The notes: generated by a model not told the origin, from the letters alone. DNA of 64,000 nucleotides from Artemia franciscana (GCF_032884065.1 NC_088868.1:9438234-9502233), one strand, 5' to 3'. Positions 1 to 11,090 are shown, counted from the stretch's first letter. Program-made: numbers and translations.

Positions 1-330
1 AAACTGGATTCACGAGGAGAAAAATCAATGTACAAACTTCACAAGAGAAAAATCAACATGTAACAAGTTTAGTGAAGAAGAAATAAAAATATAGCTTGTT
101 TCTCGAAGACATAAATCAGGATACATTAAGTTTCCTGAAGAAATAATCCACATGCAACTATTGTCACGAACAAAAATCACTATGCATCATGGTTCTCGTA
201 CAAAAAGCTAACATGCAACAAGTGTCACGAAGAAAAATGTCATGATACATTAAGTCTCACTTAATAAATCACCATATAACAAGTTTCATGAAGAAGAAAT
301 GAAAATTTATCAGGTTTCTCGAAAACATAA
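1..330. repeat. About 30-bp minisatellite, left copy
   Basis: Degenerate units of 30-32 bp of the form AAGTTTCACGAAGARRAAA plus a variable ATC-AACATG part follow each other to about 330. The same array is fuller in the right copy (7647-8190). No gene is seen; open frames across it are produced by the near-multiple-of-three period. Confidence 0.75.
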
Positions 331-337
331 ACCAAAC

Positions 338-1775
338 TTACCATCCCTTGGCTTGAATATTGAGGAAAATCTACTGGCTTGAAAAATAAGACAAGTTCCT
401 GCAACCACAATATTCTTCATCAACAGCATTTTTTTCTGTTCTTTCTCCTAAGCTAGGAGGGAACAGCAACTCCACAGAAAGTTGTTTAATGGCTCATTTG
501 AAAGGAAACAGATATTTTTAAAAACATCTAGTAATAAACAAATTAAGAATAATAGAATCAGTTGTTTTTACAAAAAACTGCATTTTTCTATAATACTGTA
601 GTTGCAGTAGGTAGCTAGCAACCTCGTCAGAGACATTCGCATCGCATAGCCAAAACCACAACAACCATACTAACTCCTAAAAATAGTGTCAGGTCAAAAA
701 ACAAGTATACTTTTAAAACTTCTTGATCCAAAAACCCAATATATTAAACTTACCGTCCCTTGGCTTGAATATTGAGTAAAATCTACTGGCTTGAAAAACA
801 AGAAAAGTGGCCGCAACCATAATATTCTTCATCAACAGCATCTTTTTTCTTTTCTTTCTTCTAAGCTATGAGGGCACGGCAACATCACAGAGAGCTATTT
901 AATGGCTTATTTGAAAGGAAATAGATGTGTTTAAAAACATTTGGTAATTAAAATAAAATAAAATTGAATCATCTTTTTACAAAAAAACTGCATTTTTGAA
1001 TAACACTGTAGTTGCAATAGGTAGCTAACCTACTAAGAGACAATCATGTCCCATAGCCAAAAATACAACATCCGGTAATAACTCCTAAATATAGTGTTAG
1101 ACCAAAACAAGAAGTATACTATTAAACTGCCTGGTCCAAAAACCCTATATGTAAAACTTACCATCCCTTGGCTTCAATATTGAGGAAAATCCATTGGCAT
1201 GAAAAACAAGAAAAGTGGCTGAAACCACATTATTCTTCATCAACAGCATCTTTTTTCTTTCTCCCAAGGTATGAGGGCATGGCAACATCACTGAGAGTTG
1301 TTTAATGGCTCATTTGAAAGGAAATAGATGTATTTAAAAACATCTTGTAAAAAAAAATTGAATCACTTTTTTTTTACAAAAAACTTTATTTTTCTATAAC
1401 ACTGTAGTTGGAGCAGGTAGCTAGTAAACTAGTAAGAGACAATCACGTCCCATAGTAAAACATACAACAACCAATATTAACTTCGAAAAATAGTGTGAGA
1501 TCAAAACATGAAGTTTATTATCAAATCCACTTGGTTTAAAAATCCTATGCATAAAACTTACCGTCCCTCCACTTGAATATTGAGGAAAATCTACTGGCTT
1601 GAAAAACAAGAAAAGTGGGCAGCATCACAACATTCTGCATCAACAGCGTCTTCATTTCTTTCTTTCCGTTCTTTCTCTGCAGCTAGCAAAGCACTGAAAC
1701 ATAGAGAGTTGTTTAATGGCTCATTTTAAAGGAAATGAATGTATTGAAAAACTTTTGTAATTAATAAAAATAACG
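338..1775. repeat. Tandem array of a ~400-bp unit (4 copies)
   Basis: Unit starts marked by TTACC-TCCCTTGGCTTGAATATTGAGG lie at about 338, 750, 1158 and 1558, giving periods of 412, 408 and 400. The fourth unit is cut short near 1775. Each unit carries a TTTAATGGCTCATTTGAAAGG block, a poly-A rich block and a GGTAGCTAGCAACCT block. Inverted single copies occur at 3236-4202 and 6575-7140. No coding potential is recognised; the 62-residue frame at 1421-1609 is repeat sequence. Confidence 0.85.
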
Positions 1776-1894
1776 TTTAATTTAGCAAACCCGGCATAGA
1801 GGGGAGTAATGTAGCTGCCAATTAAATATGATTACAGATAGTAATATAGCACTGTGTGTAATCTAAGATTAAATAAAAAAAAAAAAATCAGTTT

Positions 1895-2365
1895 ACTGTG
1901 ATCAACATTAGATCGTTGCCTAATAATGTCACGTGAATTGAGGTCAGAGGGAAGGCTTGGGTTTCACAAAGAAGCCTTGGCTGCCAGTAAATCAGCAGTA
2001 TTATCATATTTAATGCCTTTATGGCTTGGAACGTGCTGGAAATCTGTCTCACCCTGGACCGATCCATTTGAATAGATTTTCCTATGATTAAAGGCTCCAG
2101 TAAAGGGTTGCGCAGAAGGGGAATACTGACCCTGATGTGGGACCTTCAGTTGAAAATGATTCCAAGATGAATGGCCATTGGTGCGAGCTGTTTTCAAAGC
2201 AAAGGTATGATTATGCACAACATGCTTGCTTCCGTAAGCTTGAATTCGCAAGAAATATTTCTTCCTTTGACTGGATAATGTTTCACTTAGTGAGACCAAG
2301 CCAGACAATAGTTTAAAGGCTGTAAAGAAATGCCTCATTCTTATCTCTTCCTTAGCTACATGCAA
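1895..2365 (-). mobile_element. LINE ORF2 tail fragment with RNase H motifs
   Basis: The minus-strand frame reads a pre-RNase H region with a GLVSL-ETLSSQRKKY block, as seen after the reverse transcriptase of Jockey/I-type LINEs. It then has IYSNGS, resembling the IYTDGS start of RNase H, and HVPSHKGIKYDNTADLLAAKA, resembling the RNase H end (W-V-P-x-H-x-G-I-x-G-N-E-x-A-D-x-L-A). The middle of the RNase H domain is missing, so the fragment is internally deleted. After a TGA at 1964 the same frame continues with LPSDLNSRDIIRQR, which fits the usual LINE tail. It has no start of its own and is not a host gene. An identical relic is in the right duplication copy. Confidence 0.6.
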
Positions 2366-3235
2366 TAGAGTTTTTATATTTACGTCGTAGTTCTAATAAA
2401 ACTATGATGACATTCATTATCTAGTAAGTGAAACTGCAGTTCTTTGTAAAAATATTGTTTTTTTTTAATTACAAATGTTATAATAATGTTATAATAAAAT
2501 CAGCTGCTACAGTGCTATAGAAAAATGTTCTACTACACTATTTGTTTAATACTCTACTACAGTATTTATAATGAACTATAGCAATCTTTTTTCTTAGATT
2601 TTAAAACAACTAGTTTCAAAAAAAGTAAAAAGCCAATCTTCTAAAACTTTATCCCTAGGCCATTGTGGATATAGAAAAACTTCGATAGAATACATAATAA
2701 GTCATTTTTATAACATTTATTGGCAAGAGGAGCCTAGCGCACAAGAAGCACGACGATTCTTTAGCTCAGATGTTGATGGATCAAAACTTACCAAAGGATG
2801 GTGAGGTTACGACCCAGCGCGCTGTTCTATGTTCTAAAGAAATTCAGGAATTGAAGAGGCACTGTCGTAAACATCACGGAAGATTTCACTTCGTTCACTC
2901 CTATTATTATGGGTAATGAGGTATTGATTCATCAGTCTCTCAATATGGTTTTTGTATTAAATATGTTAGTCAATATGGACTAGAGTTCTTTCTTTTCTAT
3001 AAACAAGTTTACCGTTAAAACCTTGCTTAGATATATACCTGTTTACAAACAGTAAATCTTTGGAATAGTAAAAGACGAATCACGAAGGATCAGGCGGCTA
3101 ACTAAGTCGAATATATGCAATGGTTTGTTCTTTTAATGATCTTCTTTTTACTATAAAAACATCATCTTGCATACGAAGTTCTAAATATGATTTTTTTTTT
3201 TACTACTCAAAGACGTCATTCATCAATCTTGTGCA
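2366..3235. other. AT-rich intergenic stretch, one short open frame
   Basis: No gene is recognised. On the plus strand 2703-2915 is open for about 70 codons and includes CSKEIQELKRHCRKHHG, which faintly resembles the helix and histidine part of a C2H2 finger but lacks the CxxC part. It is preserved in the right copy (about 10563-10775). Its meaning is unclear. Confidence 0.3.
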
Positions 3236-4202
3236 TGAAAATCTAGTGTTTCGTAAAAATTTAACTCTATTTTAAAAAATTTTTTCTGTTAATTACAAAA
3301 GGTCATCAATCTCTTTTAAAATTAGCCATTAAACAGTTCTCTATGATTTTCCAGTGCCCCGCTAGCAATGGCGAAAAAAAGATGCCGTCGATCCAGAATA
3401 ACGTAGTTGAAGCAAATTTTCATGTTTTTCAAGCCAATGGATCTTCTTATTTATTCAAGCAAAGGAGCTGAACATTTCCTACCCAGGGGTTTTGGAGAAG
3501 GCGATTCTAATAGTATAATTTGCGTTTTGATCTGAGTCTATTTGTAGGAACTATGGGCTCTATGATTTCTTAATATGGGACGTGATCATACAAAAATGTA
3601 GCTTTTTGTAAAAAATGATTCTATTTTTGAAAACTATTAATTTAATTACAAATATTTAATTAAATATTTATATTTAATTTAATTATATTTATTTCAAAAT
3701 TATATTTATTAATTATAATTAATAATAATTAATTAATAATTTAGTAATTAATTAATAATTAATTAATTATTATTTATTAATTATATTTAATTATAATTAT
3801 ATTTAATAAATACTATATATTTAATTATATTTAATTAATATTTAATTTAATTACAAATATTTAATTACAAAGGGCACTAAATGGAGCAATTTTGTTGCAA
3901 ATGAGCCATTAAAGAACTCTATGATTTTCCAGCGCCCTGCAAGCTGCAACGAAAAAAACGGAAAAATTAAAGATGCCGTTTATGCAGAATATATCATGCT
4001 TGGAGCTACTTTCCTTATTTTTTCAAGTCAATGAATTTTCCTCGTTATTCAAGCCAAGGGACAGATAATTTCCTATATAGCAGATATCGGATAAGGCGGT
4101 TCTAGTAGTGTACTTCATTTTTTGATCTGACCCTAGTTTTACGAGTTACGGGTAGCTGTATTTCCTACTATGGGACATGATTGTCTCTAACTAGGTTGCT
4201 AG
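3236..4202. repeat. Two inverted copies of the ~400-bp unit around an AT core
   Basis: Positions 3236-3590 and 3870-4202 are reverse-orientation relatives of the array unit at 338-1775, sharing the ATTAAA-AGTTCTCTATGATTTTCCAG, TTTTTCAAGCCAATG and GGGACATGATTGTCTC blocks. Between them, 3640-3870 is low-complexity TTAAT/AATTA sequence that is itself palindromic. With the forward array this makes a large potential stem flanking the LINE relic. Confidence 0.7.
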
Positions 4203-5633
4203 CTACCGCTGCAAGCCGGGTGGCTTCTCAACAGTGTGGATCCTCACATGCCTATTGAGATTACTAGTTTGAGAGAAGCTCTTATTACATGTATTGCACT
4301 TGTATGGCTTCTCACCGGTATGGGTTCTCAGATGTACGGCAAGATAATCCTTAGCAGTAAAACACCGCCCGCATACGTCACACATAAATGGCTTTTCACC
4401 AGTGTGGGTTCTCAAGTGGTTAGCAAGATTACTCTTACTAGTATAACTGCGCATGCATACGTCACACTTGTATGGCTTCTCACCAGTGTGGATCCTCACA
4501 TGTCTGATAAGAGTGGGATTTTGAGAAAAGCTCATGTTACATGTATTGCACTTGTATGGCTTTTCACCGGTGTGGATTCTCATGTGTATGGAAAGATTAT
4601 ATTTGGAATTAAAGCTCCGCCCGCATACGTCACACTTGAATGGCTTTTCACCAGTGTGGGTTCTCAAGTGGTTAGTAAGATTACTCTTACTAGTATAACT
4701 GCGCATGCATACGTCACACTTGTATGGCTTCTCACCGGTATGGGTTCTCAGATGTACGGCGAGATAATCCTTAGCAGTAAAACACCGCCCGCATACGTCA
4801 CACATGAATGGCTTTTCACCAGTGTGGGCTCTCAAGTGGTTAGCAAGATTACTCTTACTAGTATAACTGCGCATGCATACGTCACACTTGTATGGCTTCT
4901 CACCGGTATGGGTTCTCAGATGTACGGCAAGATAATCCTTAACAGTAAAACACCGCCTGCATACGTCACACATAAATGGCTTTTTACCAGTGTGGGTTCT
5001 CAAGTGGTTAGCAAGATTACTCTTATCATAAAAACTGCGCATGCATACTTCACACTCGAATGACTCTTCACCAGTGTGTTTTCTCAAGTGCGTTGAAAGA
5101 TTACTCTTACTAGTATAACTGCGCATGCATACGTCACACTTGAATGGCTTCTCACCAGTGTGGATCCTCACATGTCTGATAAGATTGGGATTTTGAGAGA
5201 AGCTCATATTACATGTATTGCACTTGTATGGCTTTTCACCGGTGTGAATTCTCATGTGTATGGAAAGATTATATTTGGAATTAAAGCTCCGCTTGCATAA
5301 GTCACAGTTGAATGTCTTTTTACCGGTGTGGGCTCTCATGTGTAAGGCGAGAGTATTCTTAAGATTATCGCATATAGATTGTTTCTCGTCATTTTGAAAA
5401 GCTGTTTCATTCTTTCGATTTGGTGCGTCCTCTTCTTTTTCGTCTGGTAGTTTCTTCAGCTGATTTGTCGTTTTTCTTGTGACTGGATTTTCATCCAGAA
5501 TGTCCACTGGTGAGATATCTGTATTCGACAGCTCAGTTTCAGTAGAGTCCGTTAGAAACCGATTGGACTGATCAGTTTCATTTGCAAAAATGATCGCATG
5601 ATCAAAGGCTTCTTCTTCATTCATTGAATTCAT
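4203..5633 (-). CDS. C2H2 zinc-finger protein, 13 fingers (intact copy)
   Basis: Predicted nuclear DNA-binding protein of 476 residues in a single exon. Residues 1-87 are acidic and low in known motifs; no KRAB, ZAD or BTB domain is seen. Residues 88-101 look like half a finger (ICDNLKNTLALHMRAH). Residues 108-471 hold 13 tandem 28-residue fingers, nearly all with TGEKP linkers and all with the CxxC and HxxxH ligands. Only about five finger types are used, for example [30 protein letters not shown] and FSQNPNLIRH, so the array grew by module duplication. The ATG at 5633 has A at -3; a second ATG lies three codons in. The last codons (LQR and TAG) fall inside the dispersed ~400-bp repeat. Target and role are unknown. 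It could be a young lineage-specific transcription factor. Confidence 0.85.
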   Translation of the reverse strand: MNSMNEEEAFDHAIIFANETDQSNRFLTDSTETELSNTDISPVDILDENPVTRKTTNQLKKLPDEKEEDAPNRKNETAFQNDEKQSICDNLKNTLALHMRAHTGKKTFNCDLCKRSFNSKYNLSIHMRIHTGEKPYKCNTCNMSFSQNPNLIRHVRIHTGEKPFKCDVCMRSYTSKSNLSTHLRKHTGEESFECEVCMRSFYDKSNLANHLRTHTGKKPFMCDVCRRCFTVKDYLAVHLRTHTGEKPYKCDVCMRSYTSKSNLANHLRAHTGEKPFMCDVCGRCFTAKDYLAVHLRTHTGEKPYKCDVCMRSYTSKSNLTNHLRTHTGEKPFKCDVCGRSFNSKYNLSIHMRIHTGEKPYKCNTCNMSFSQNPTLIRHVRIHTGEKPYKCDVCMRSYTSKSNLANHLRTHTGEKPFMCDVCGRCFTAKDYLAVHLRTHTGEKPYKCNTCNKSFSQTSNLNRHVRIHTVEKPPGLQR

Positions 5634-6568
5634 CTTTGAGGGTTCAAATTTGTAAGCTTAACCACGTATCAAGTTGTTTTTATTAAACAATAAAATAAAC
5701 TAATTTAAATTTTCCAGGTATTTTAGAGTTTTAACTAAAACATTAAAATTATTGCTCAGTCGCCATAAATATTTTTGTAGTTTACATAATAACTTCAGCC
5801 ATTATAAACTGAATTAATTTTTTTCATGTCTTAAAAAGACATTGCGTGTACCTTAAACAAAAGAAATTCAGTAATGATGTTTTTGGAATATGAAATGAAA
5901 ATGGTATGTGTATGCTGCTCGAGATTTTTTTCTTTTAGAATAACGACATTTGTAGACGTGTTTTTCATATTTAAAGCGCTTTTTGAACTTTTGGTAACTA
6001 TGGACTGCGGTTCGCCTTTTACTAGGTTGCAGCTAGAGCTGCAGCCATGATTATCTGAAGGATTACATTATCTCTAGAGAAATCCTTAGGAATTAAACTT
6101 GGAGCAAATTTTGGAGATTAATAACTTATAGTGAATGTATTTTATACTTTTTGTTTTGGCTTTTTTTCTTTTAGTTCTTAGTTGTAGGCTATATATTTTT
6201 TTGACAAATTATTTTTCGAAGAAGAAATTGCAGTAGAAACTTGTATAAAGTAAGAAGTGAATGAAGAAAAATATTGTATTTCATTTTTTTTCAAAATTGC
6301 ATAAAACTGAGAAAAGTATCTAACCAATCGAAACAATTACTTGGAAACACATAACTACAGAAAAAACATAGATAGTATCATAGAATATAACTTTTGGTTT
6401 TGGTTACTATGTAGGAAGAACTTCAGAAAAGATAAAGCACTACAGAAAAAATATGGATAGTATAGATAGTAAAATATGACTTCTGGTTTTGGTTACTATG
6501 GGCTCCAGTTTGCGTTCTACTAGGTTGTAGATATAGCTGTAGCCATAAATTTATAATTTCTCTACACA
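5634..6568. other. Upstream region of the zinc-finger gene
   Basis: This is the presumed promoter and 5' leader of the minus-strand gene at 4203-5633. It is AT-rich with no exon recognised. Two copies of a CTAGGTTG-AG-TA-AGCTG-AGCC block (about 6027-6056 and 6520-6550) echo the end of the ~400-bp unit, and a roughly 95-bp segment around 6355-6415 is repeated at 6440-6500. No clear TATA box or operator can be assigned. Confidence 0.4.
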
Positions 6569-6574
6569 CCTCTA

Positions 6575-7140
6575 CACTCTTTTCAGTTACTACAAGCTGC
6601 AGTTTGTTTTTTCTGTAATTCTATAAAATGAGCAATTAAACAGCATTCTATTATAGTCCAATGCTGCGTTACATAAACAAGAAAAAGCCCATTCCTTTTA
6701 GCAGAGGAGAAAGAAAAAATGGGAAAAAAATGCCGTCGATGCAGAATATCGTAGTTAAAGCAAATTATCTTGTTTTTCAAGCCAATACATTTTCTTTGTT
6801 ATTCATGCAAAGATACTCTAAGTTTCCTATACAGGAGTTTCGGACGCGCCAAATATTCCAAATAGTGTGCTTTGTGTTTCGGTCTGAGTTCGTAATTGAT
6901 TTCAAAACATTTTATTTTCAAAAATTGGATACTAACAATTTCACTTTTTTTCAAATCAAGACGTTGTTTCTTCAAGACATTTTCAATATGTTTCTTAGAC
7001 GTTTTTCATGATATTTCAAGGTGTTTTTAAGATATATTCCTTCAAGACGTTTTTCTTAAAGACGTTCAGTATTTTTAGAAGTTATGTGTTATTTTATTTC
7101 TTAGTATTGGACTTGATCGTCTCTTACTTTGTTTTTTTTT
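6575..7140. repeat. Inverted ~400-bp unit with an AAGACG-motif insert
   Basis: The block 6575-6895 is another reverse copy of the ~400-bp unit (ATGCCGTCGATGCAGAATATCG, TTTTTCAAGCCAAT). It is interrupted at about 6945-7075 by a run of short CAAGACGTTTTTC-type repeats, then resumes with TTGGACTTGATCGTCTCTTAC. The same AAGACG motif array occurs at 14815-14905 and 62405-62515. Open frames here (6661-7011, 6583-6780) are repeat shadows. Confidence 0.65.
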
Positions 7141-7299
7141 TTGGTGGGGAGGTTATATAGGTTCCCTGCATGTATGCATGGCCTTAGCACTTATATGCCG
7201 ACATGAAATGGCTGTACAATATGTCTGTTCTACGTATGCTGATGTCCAGTGGCATAATTTTCTGATCTCCGTACATAACATTTTGCTTTCGTGAAATAT

Positions 7300-8190
7300 G
7301 ACGCTTGCTGATTTTTGTTCATGGAACTTGCTGCATGTGGATTATTTCTTGAAGAAACTAAATTTATCTTGATTCATCTCTTCAAGAAACTTGTTATATT
7401 TTTATTTCTTCTTCTTGAAACTTTTTGCATGTTGGCTTTTCTCTTCGTGAAACTTATACGCCTTTTTCTTACATGCTGGTAGTCTAGGGTTAATCTAATC
7501 TAACTGACTTAACCTACACACGGTAGTTTAGGTTAGATGGTGCGCCATCTAACATAATACGTGTGTAGGTATCCCACAATGTATATCTAACCTAAAGTGT
7601 CTTGGTTAGATCTATTAGGCCAATTCAACCTACTAGCATATAAGAAAAAAGCGTGCAAGTTTCACGAAGAGAAAAGTTATTTCAAGATAAATTAAGTTAC
7701 GCGAACAAAACCGGTTTCACGAGGAGAAAAATGAATACACAAGGTTTACAAAGAGAAAAACCAACATATATAAAGTTTCATGAAGAAAAAGTAAAAAATA
7801 CCAAGTTTCTCAAAGACATAAATCAAGATACATTAGGTTTCTTGAAGAAGAATCCACATGGAAACTGGATTCACGAGGAGAAAAATCAATGTACAAACTT
7901 CACAAGAGAAAAATCAACATGTAACAAGTTTAGTGAAGAAGAAATAAAAATATATCTTGTTTCTCGAAGACATAAATCAGGATACATTAAGTTTCCTGAA
8001 GAAATAATCCACATGCAACTATTGTCACGAACAAAAATCACTATGCATCATGGTTCTCGTACAAAAAGCTAACATGCAACAAGTGTCACGAAGAAAAATG
8101 TCATGATACATTAAGTCTCACTTAATAAATCACCATATAACAAGTTTCATGAAGAAGAAATGAAAATTTATCAGGTTTCTCGAAAACATA
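7300..8190. repeat. Palindromic ~30-bp minisatellite
   Basis: About 18 degenerate 30-32 bp units (AAGTTTCACGAAGAGAAAA type) run forward from 7647 to 8190. Reverse-orientation units run from about 7300 to 7455. The centre holds an imperfect hairpin at 7512-7570 with arms ACCTACACACG and CGTGTGTAGGT outside and GTTAGATGG and CCATCTAAC inside. A 139-residue frame at 7653-8072 is just the translation of this array with about a ten-residue period. Confidence 0.75.
7512..7570. repeat. Hairpin at the palindrome centre
   Basis: The outer arms ACCTACACACG and CGTGTGTAGGT are perfect inverses. The inner arms GTTAGATGG and CCATCTAAC close on a 4-base loop, with partly paired sequence between. It sits where the flanking minisatellite changes orientation, so it marks the fold-back point of an inverted duplication. 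Confidence 0.7.
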
Positions 8191-8198
8191 AACCAAAC

Positions 8199-9637
8199 TT
8201 ACCATCCCTTGGCTTGAATATTGAGGAAAATCTACTGGCTTGAAAAATAAGACAAGTGCCTGCAACCACAATATTCTTCATCAACAGCATTTTTTTCTGT
8301 TCTTTCTCCTAAGCTAGGAGGGAACAGCAACTCCACAGAAAGTTGTTTAATGGCTCATTTGAAAGGAAACAGATATTTTTAAAAACATCTAGTAATAAAC
8401 AAATTAAGAATAATAGAATCAGTTGTTTTTACAAAAAACTGCATTTTTCTATAATACTGTAGTTGCAGTAGGTAGCTACCAACCTCGTCAGAGACATTCA
8501 CATCGCATAACAAAAACCACAACAACCATAATAACTCCTAAAAATAGTGTCAGGTCAAAAAACAAGTATACTTTTAAAACTTCTTGATCCAAAAACCCAA
8601 TATATTAAACTTACCGTCCCTTGGCTTGAATATTGAGGAAAATCTACTGGCTTGAAAAACAAGAAAAGTGGCCGCAACCATAATATTCTTCATCAACAGC
8701 ATCTTTTTTCTTTTCTTCCGCCTAAGCTATGAGGGCACGGCAACATCACAGAGAGCTATTTAATGGCTTATTTGAAAGGAAATAGATGTGTTTAAAAATA
8801 TTTGGTAATTAAAATAAAATGAAATTGAATCACCTTTTTACAAAAAAACTGCATTTTTGAATAACACTGTAGTTGCAATAGGTAGCTAACCTACTAAGAG
8901 ACAATCATGTCCCATAGCCAAAAATACAACATCCGGTAATAACTCCTAAATATAGTGTTAGACCGAAACAAGAAGTATACTATTAAACTGCCTGGTCCAA
9001 AAACCCTATATGTAAAACTTACCATCCCTTGGCTTCAATATTGAGGAAAATTTATTGGCTTGAAAAACAAGAAAAGTGACTGAAACTACATTATTCTTCA
9101 TCAACAGCATCTTTTTTCTTTCTCCCAAGATATGAGGGCATGGCAACATCACTGAGAGCTGTTTAATGGCTCATTTGAAAGAAAATAGATGTATTTAAAA
9201 ACATCTTGTAAAAAAAAATTGAATCACTTTTTTTTTTACAAAAAACTTTATTTTTCTATAACACTGTAGTTGGAGCAGGTAGCTAGTAAACTAGTAAGAG
9301 ACAATCACGTCCCATAGTAAAACATACAACAACCAATATTAACTTCGAAAAATAGTGTGAGATCAAAACATGAAGTTTATTATTGAATCCACTTGGTTTA
9401 AAAATCCTATGCATAAAACTTACCGTCCCTCCACTTGAATATTGAGGAAAATCTACTGGCTTGAAAAACAAGAAAAATGGGCAGCATCACAACATTCTGC
9501 ATCAACAGCGTCTTCATTTCTTTCTTTCCGTTTTTTCTCTGCAGCTAGCAAAGCACTGAAACATAGAGAGTTGTTTAATGGCTCATTTTAAAGGAAATGA
9601 ATGTATTGAAAAACTTTTGTAATTAATAAAAATAACG
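8199..9637. repeat. Tandem array of the ~400-bp unit, right copy
   Basis: Same four-unit array as 338-1775, with scattered substitutions and one- or two-base indels. It is preserved as a block by the 8-kb duplication rather than expanded separately. Confidence 0.85.
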
Positions 9638-9755
9638 TTTAATTTAGCAAACCCGTCATAGAGGGGAGTAATGTAGCTGCCAATTAGATATGATTACAGA
9701 TAGTAATATAGCACTGTGTGTAATCTAAGATTAAATAAAAAAAAAAATCAGTTTA

Positions 9756-10225
9756 CTGTGATCAACATTAGATCGTTGCCTAATAATGTCACGTGAATTG
9801 AGGTCAGAGGGAAGGCTTGGGTTTCACAAAGAAGCCTTGGCTGCCAGTAAATCAGCAGTATCATCATATTTAATGCCTTTATGGCTTGGAACGTGCTGGA
9901 AATCTGTCTCACCCTGGACCGATCCATTTGAATAGATTTTCCTATGATTAAAGGCTCCAGTAAAGGGTTGCGCAGAAGGGGAATACTGACCCTGATGTGG
10001 GACCTTCAGTTGAAAATGATTCCAAGATGAATGGCCATTGGTGCGAGCTGTTTTCAAAGCAAAGGTATGATTATGCACAACATGCTTGCTTCCGTAAGCT
10101 TGAATTCGCAAGAAATATTTCTTCCTTTGACTGGATAATGTTTCACTTAGTGAGACCAAGCCAGACAATAGTTTAAAGGCTGTAAAGAAATGCCTCATTC
10201 TTATCTCTTCCTTAGCTACATGCAA
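9756..10225 (-). mobile_element. LINE RNase H relic, right copy
   Basis: Near-identical to the fragment at 1895-2365. The frame at 9824-10225 differs by one residue (N to D in the KYD-TADLLA block). The terminal TGA and the internal deletion of RNase H are shared, so the decay predates the 8-kb duplication. Confidence 0.6.
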
Positions 10226-11090
10226 TAGAGTTTTTATATTTACGTCGTAGTTCTAATAAAACTATGATGACATTCATTATCTAGTAAGTGAAACTGCAGT
10301 TCTTTGTAAAAATATTGTTTTTTTTTAATTACAAATGTTATAATAATGTTATAATAAAATCAGCTGCTACAGTGCTATAGAAAAATGTTCTACTACACTA
10401 TTTGTTTAATACTCTACTACAGTATTTATAATGAACTATAGCAATCTTTTTTCTTAGATTTTAAAACAACTAGTTTCAAAAAAAGTAAAAAGCCAATCTT
10501 CTAAAACTATCCCTAGGCCATTGTGGATATAGAAAAACTTCGATAGAATACATAATAAGTCATTTTTATAACATTTATTGGCAAGAGGAGCCTAGCGCAC
10601 AAGAAGCACGACGATTCTTTAGCTCAGATGTTGATGGATCAAAACTTACCAAAGGATGGTGAGGTTACGACCCAGCGCGCTGTTCTATGTTCTAAAGAAA
10701 TTCAGGAATTGAAGAGGCACTGTCGTAAACATCACGGAAGATTTCACTTCGTTCACTCCTATTATTATGGGTAATGAGGTATTGATTCATCAGTCTCTCA
10801 ATATGGTTTTTGTATTAAATATGTTAGTCAATATGGACTAGAGTTCTTTCTTTTCTATAAACAAGTTTACCGTTAAAACCTTGCTTAGATATATACCTGT
10901 TTACAAACAGTAAATCTTTGGAATAGTAAAAGACGAATCACGAAGGATCAGGCGGCTAACTAAGTCGAATATATGCTATGGTTTGTTCTTTTAATGATCT
11001 TCTTTTTACTATAAAAATATCATCTTGCATACGAAGTTCTAAATAAGATTTTTTTTTTTTAACTACTCAAAGACGTCATTCATCAATCTT
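10226..11090. other. Intergenic stretch, right copy
   Basis: Copy of 2366-3235 with small indels, for example three bases fewer near 10507. Only the short open frame noted for the left copy is seen. Confidence 0.35.

Larger units (their letters stand above)
1..6568. repeat. Left copy of an 8-kb tandem duplication
   Basis: The sequence from base 1 reappears in the same order and orientation from about 7862. Matching landmarks lie 7860-7862 bp apart up to the zinc-finger array and 8025 bp apart beyond it; the difference is two extra 84-bp finger modules minus 2 bp. Homology stops after 6568, which pairs with 14593. The copy starts left of the window; for a simple head-to-tail event it would begin about 1456 bp upstream. 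Divergence looks like 1-2 percent with small indels, so the event is young, or one copy is a collapsed or misplaced haplotype. Confidence 0.9.

Noticed and set aside
4236-5063. 275-residue plus-strand open frame (and 12312-13088)
   Set aside because: It is the antisense shadow of the 84-bp zinc-finger modules; the repeated [11 protein letters not shown] pattern is only the reverse of the finger repeat.
6661-7011. 116-residue open frame
   Set aside because: Lies within an inverted copy of the ~400-bp repeat and its AAGACG insert; not conserved in sister copies.
7653-8072. 139-residue open frame with K/E/S/R-rich repeats
   Set aside because: It is the translation of the ~30-bp minisatellite, whose period is near a multiple of three.
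7300-8190. CRISPR-like spaced repeats
   Set aside because: Units are contiguous and degenerate with no constant repeat and unique spacers, and the genome is eukaryotic.
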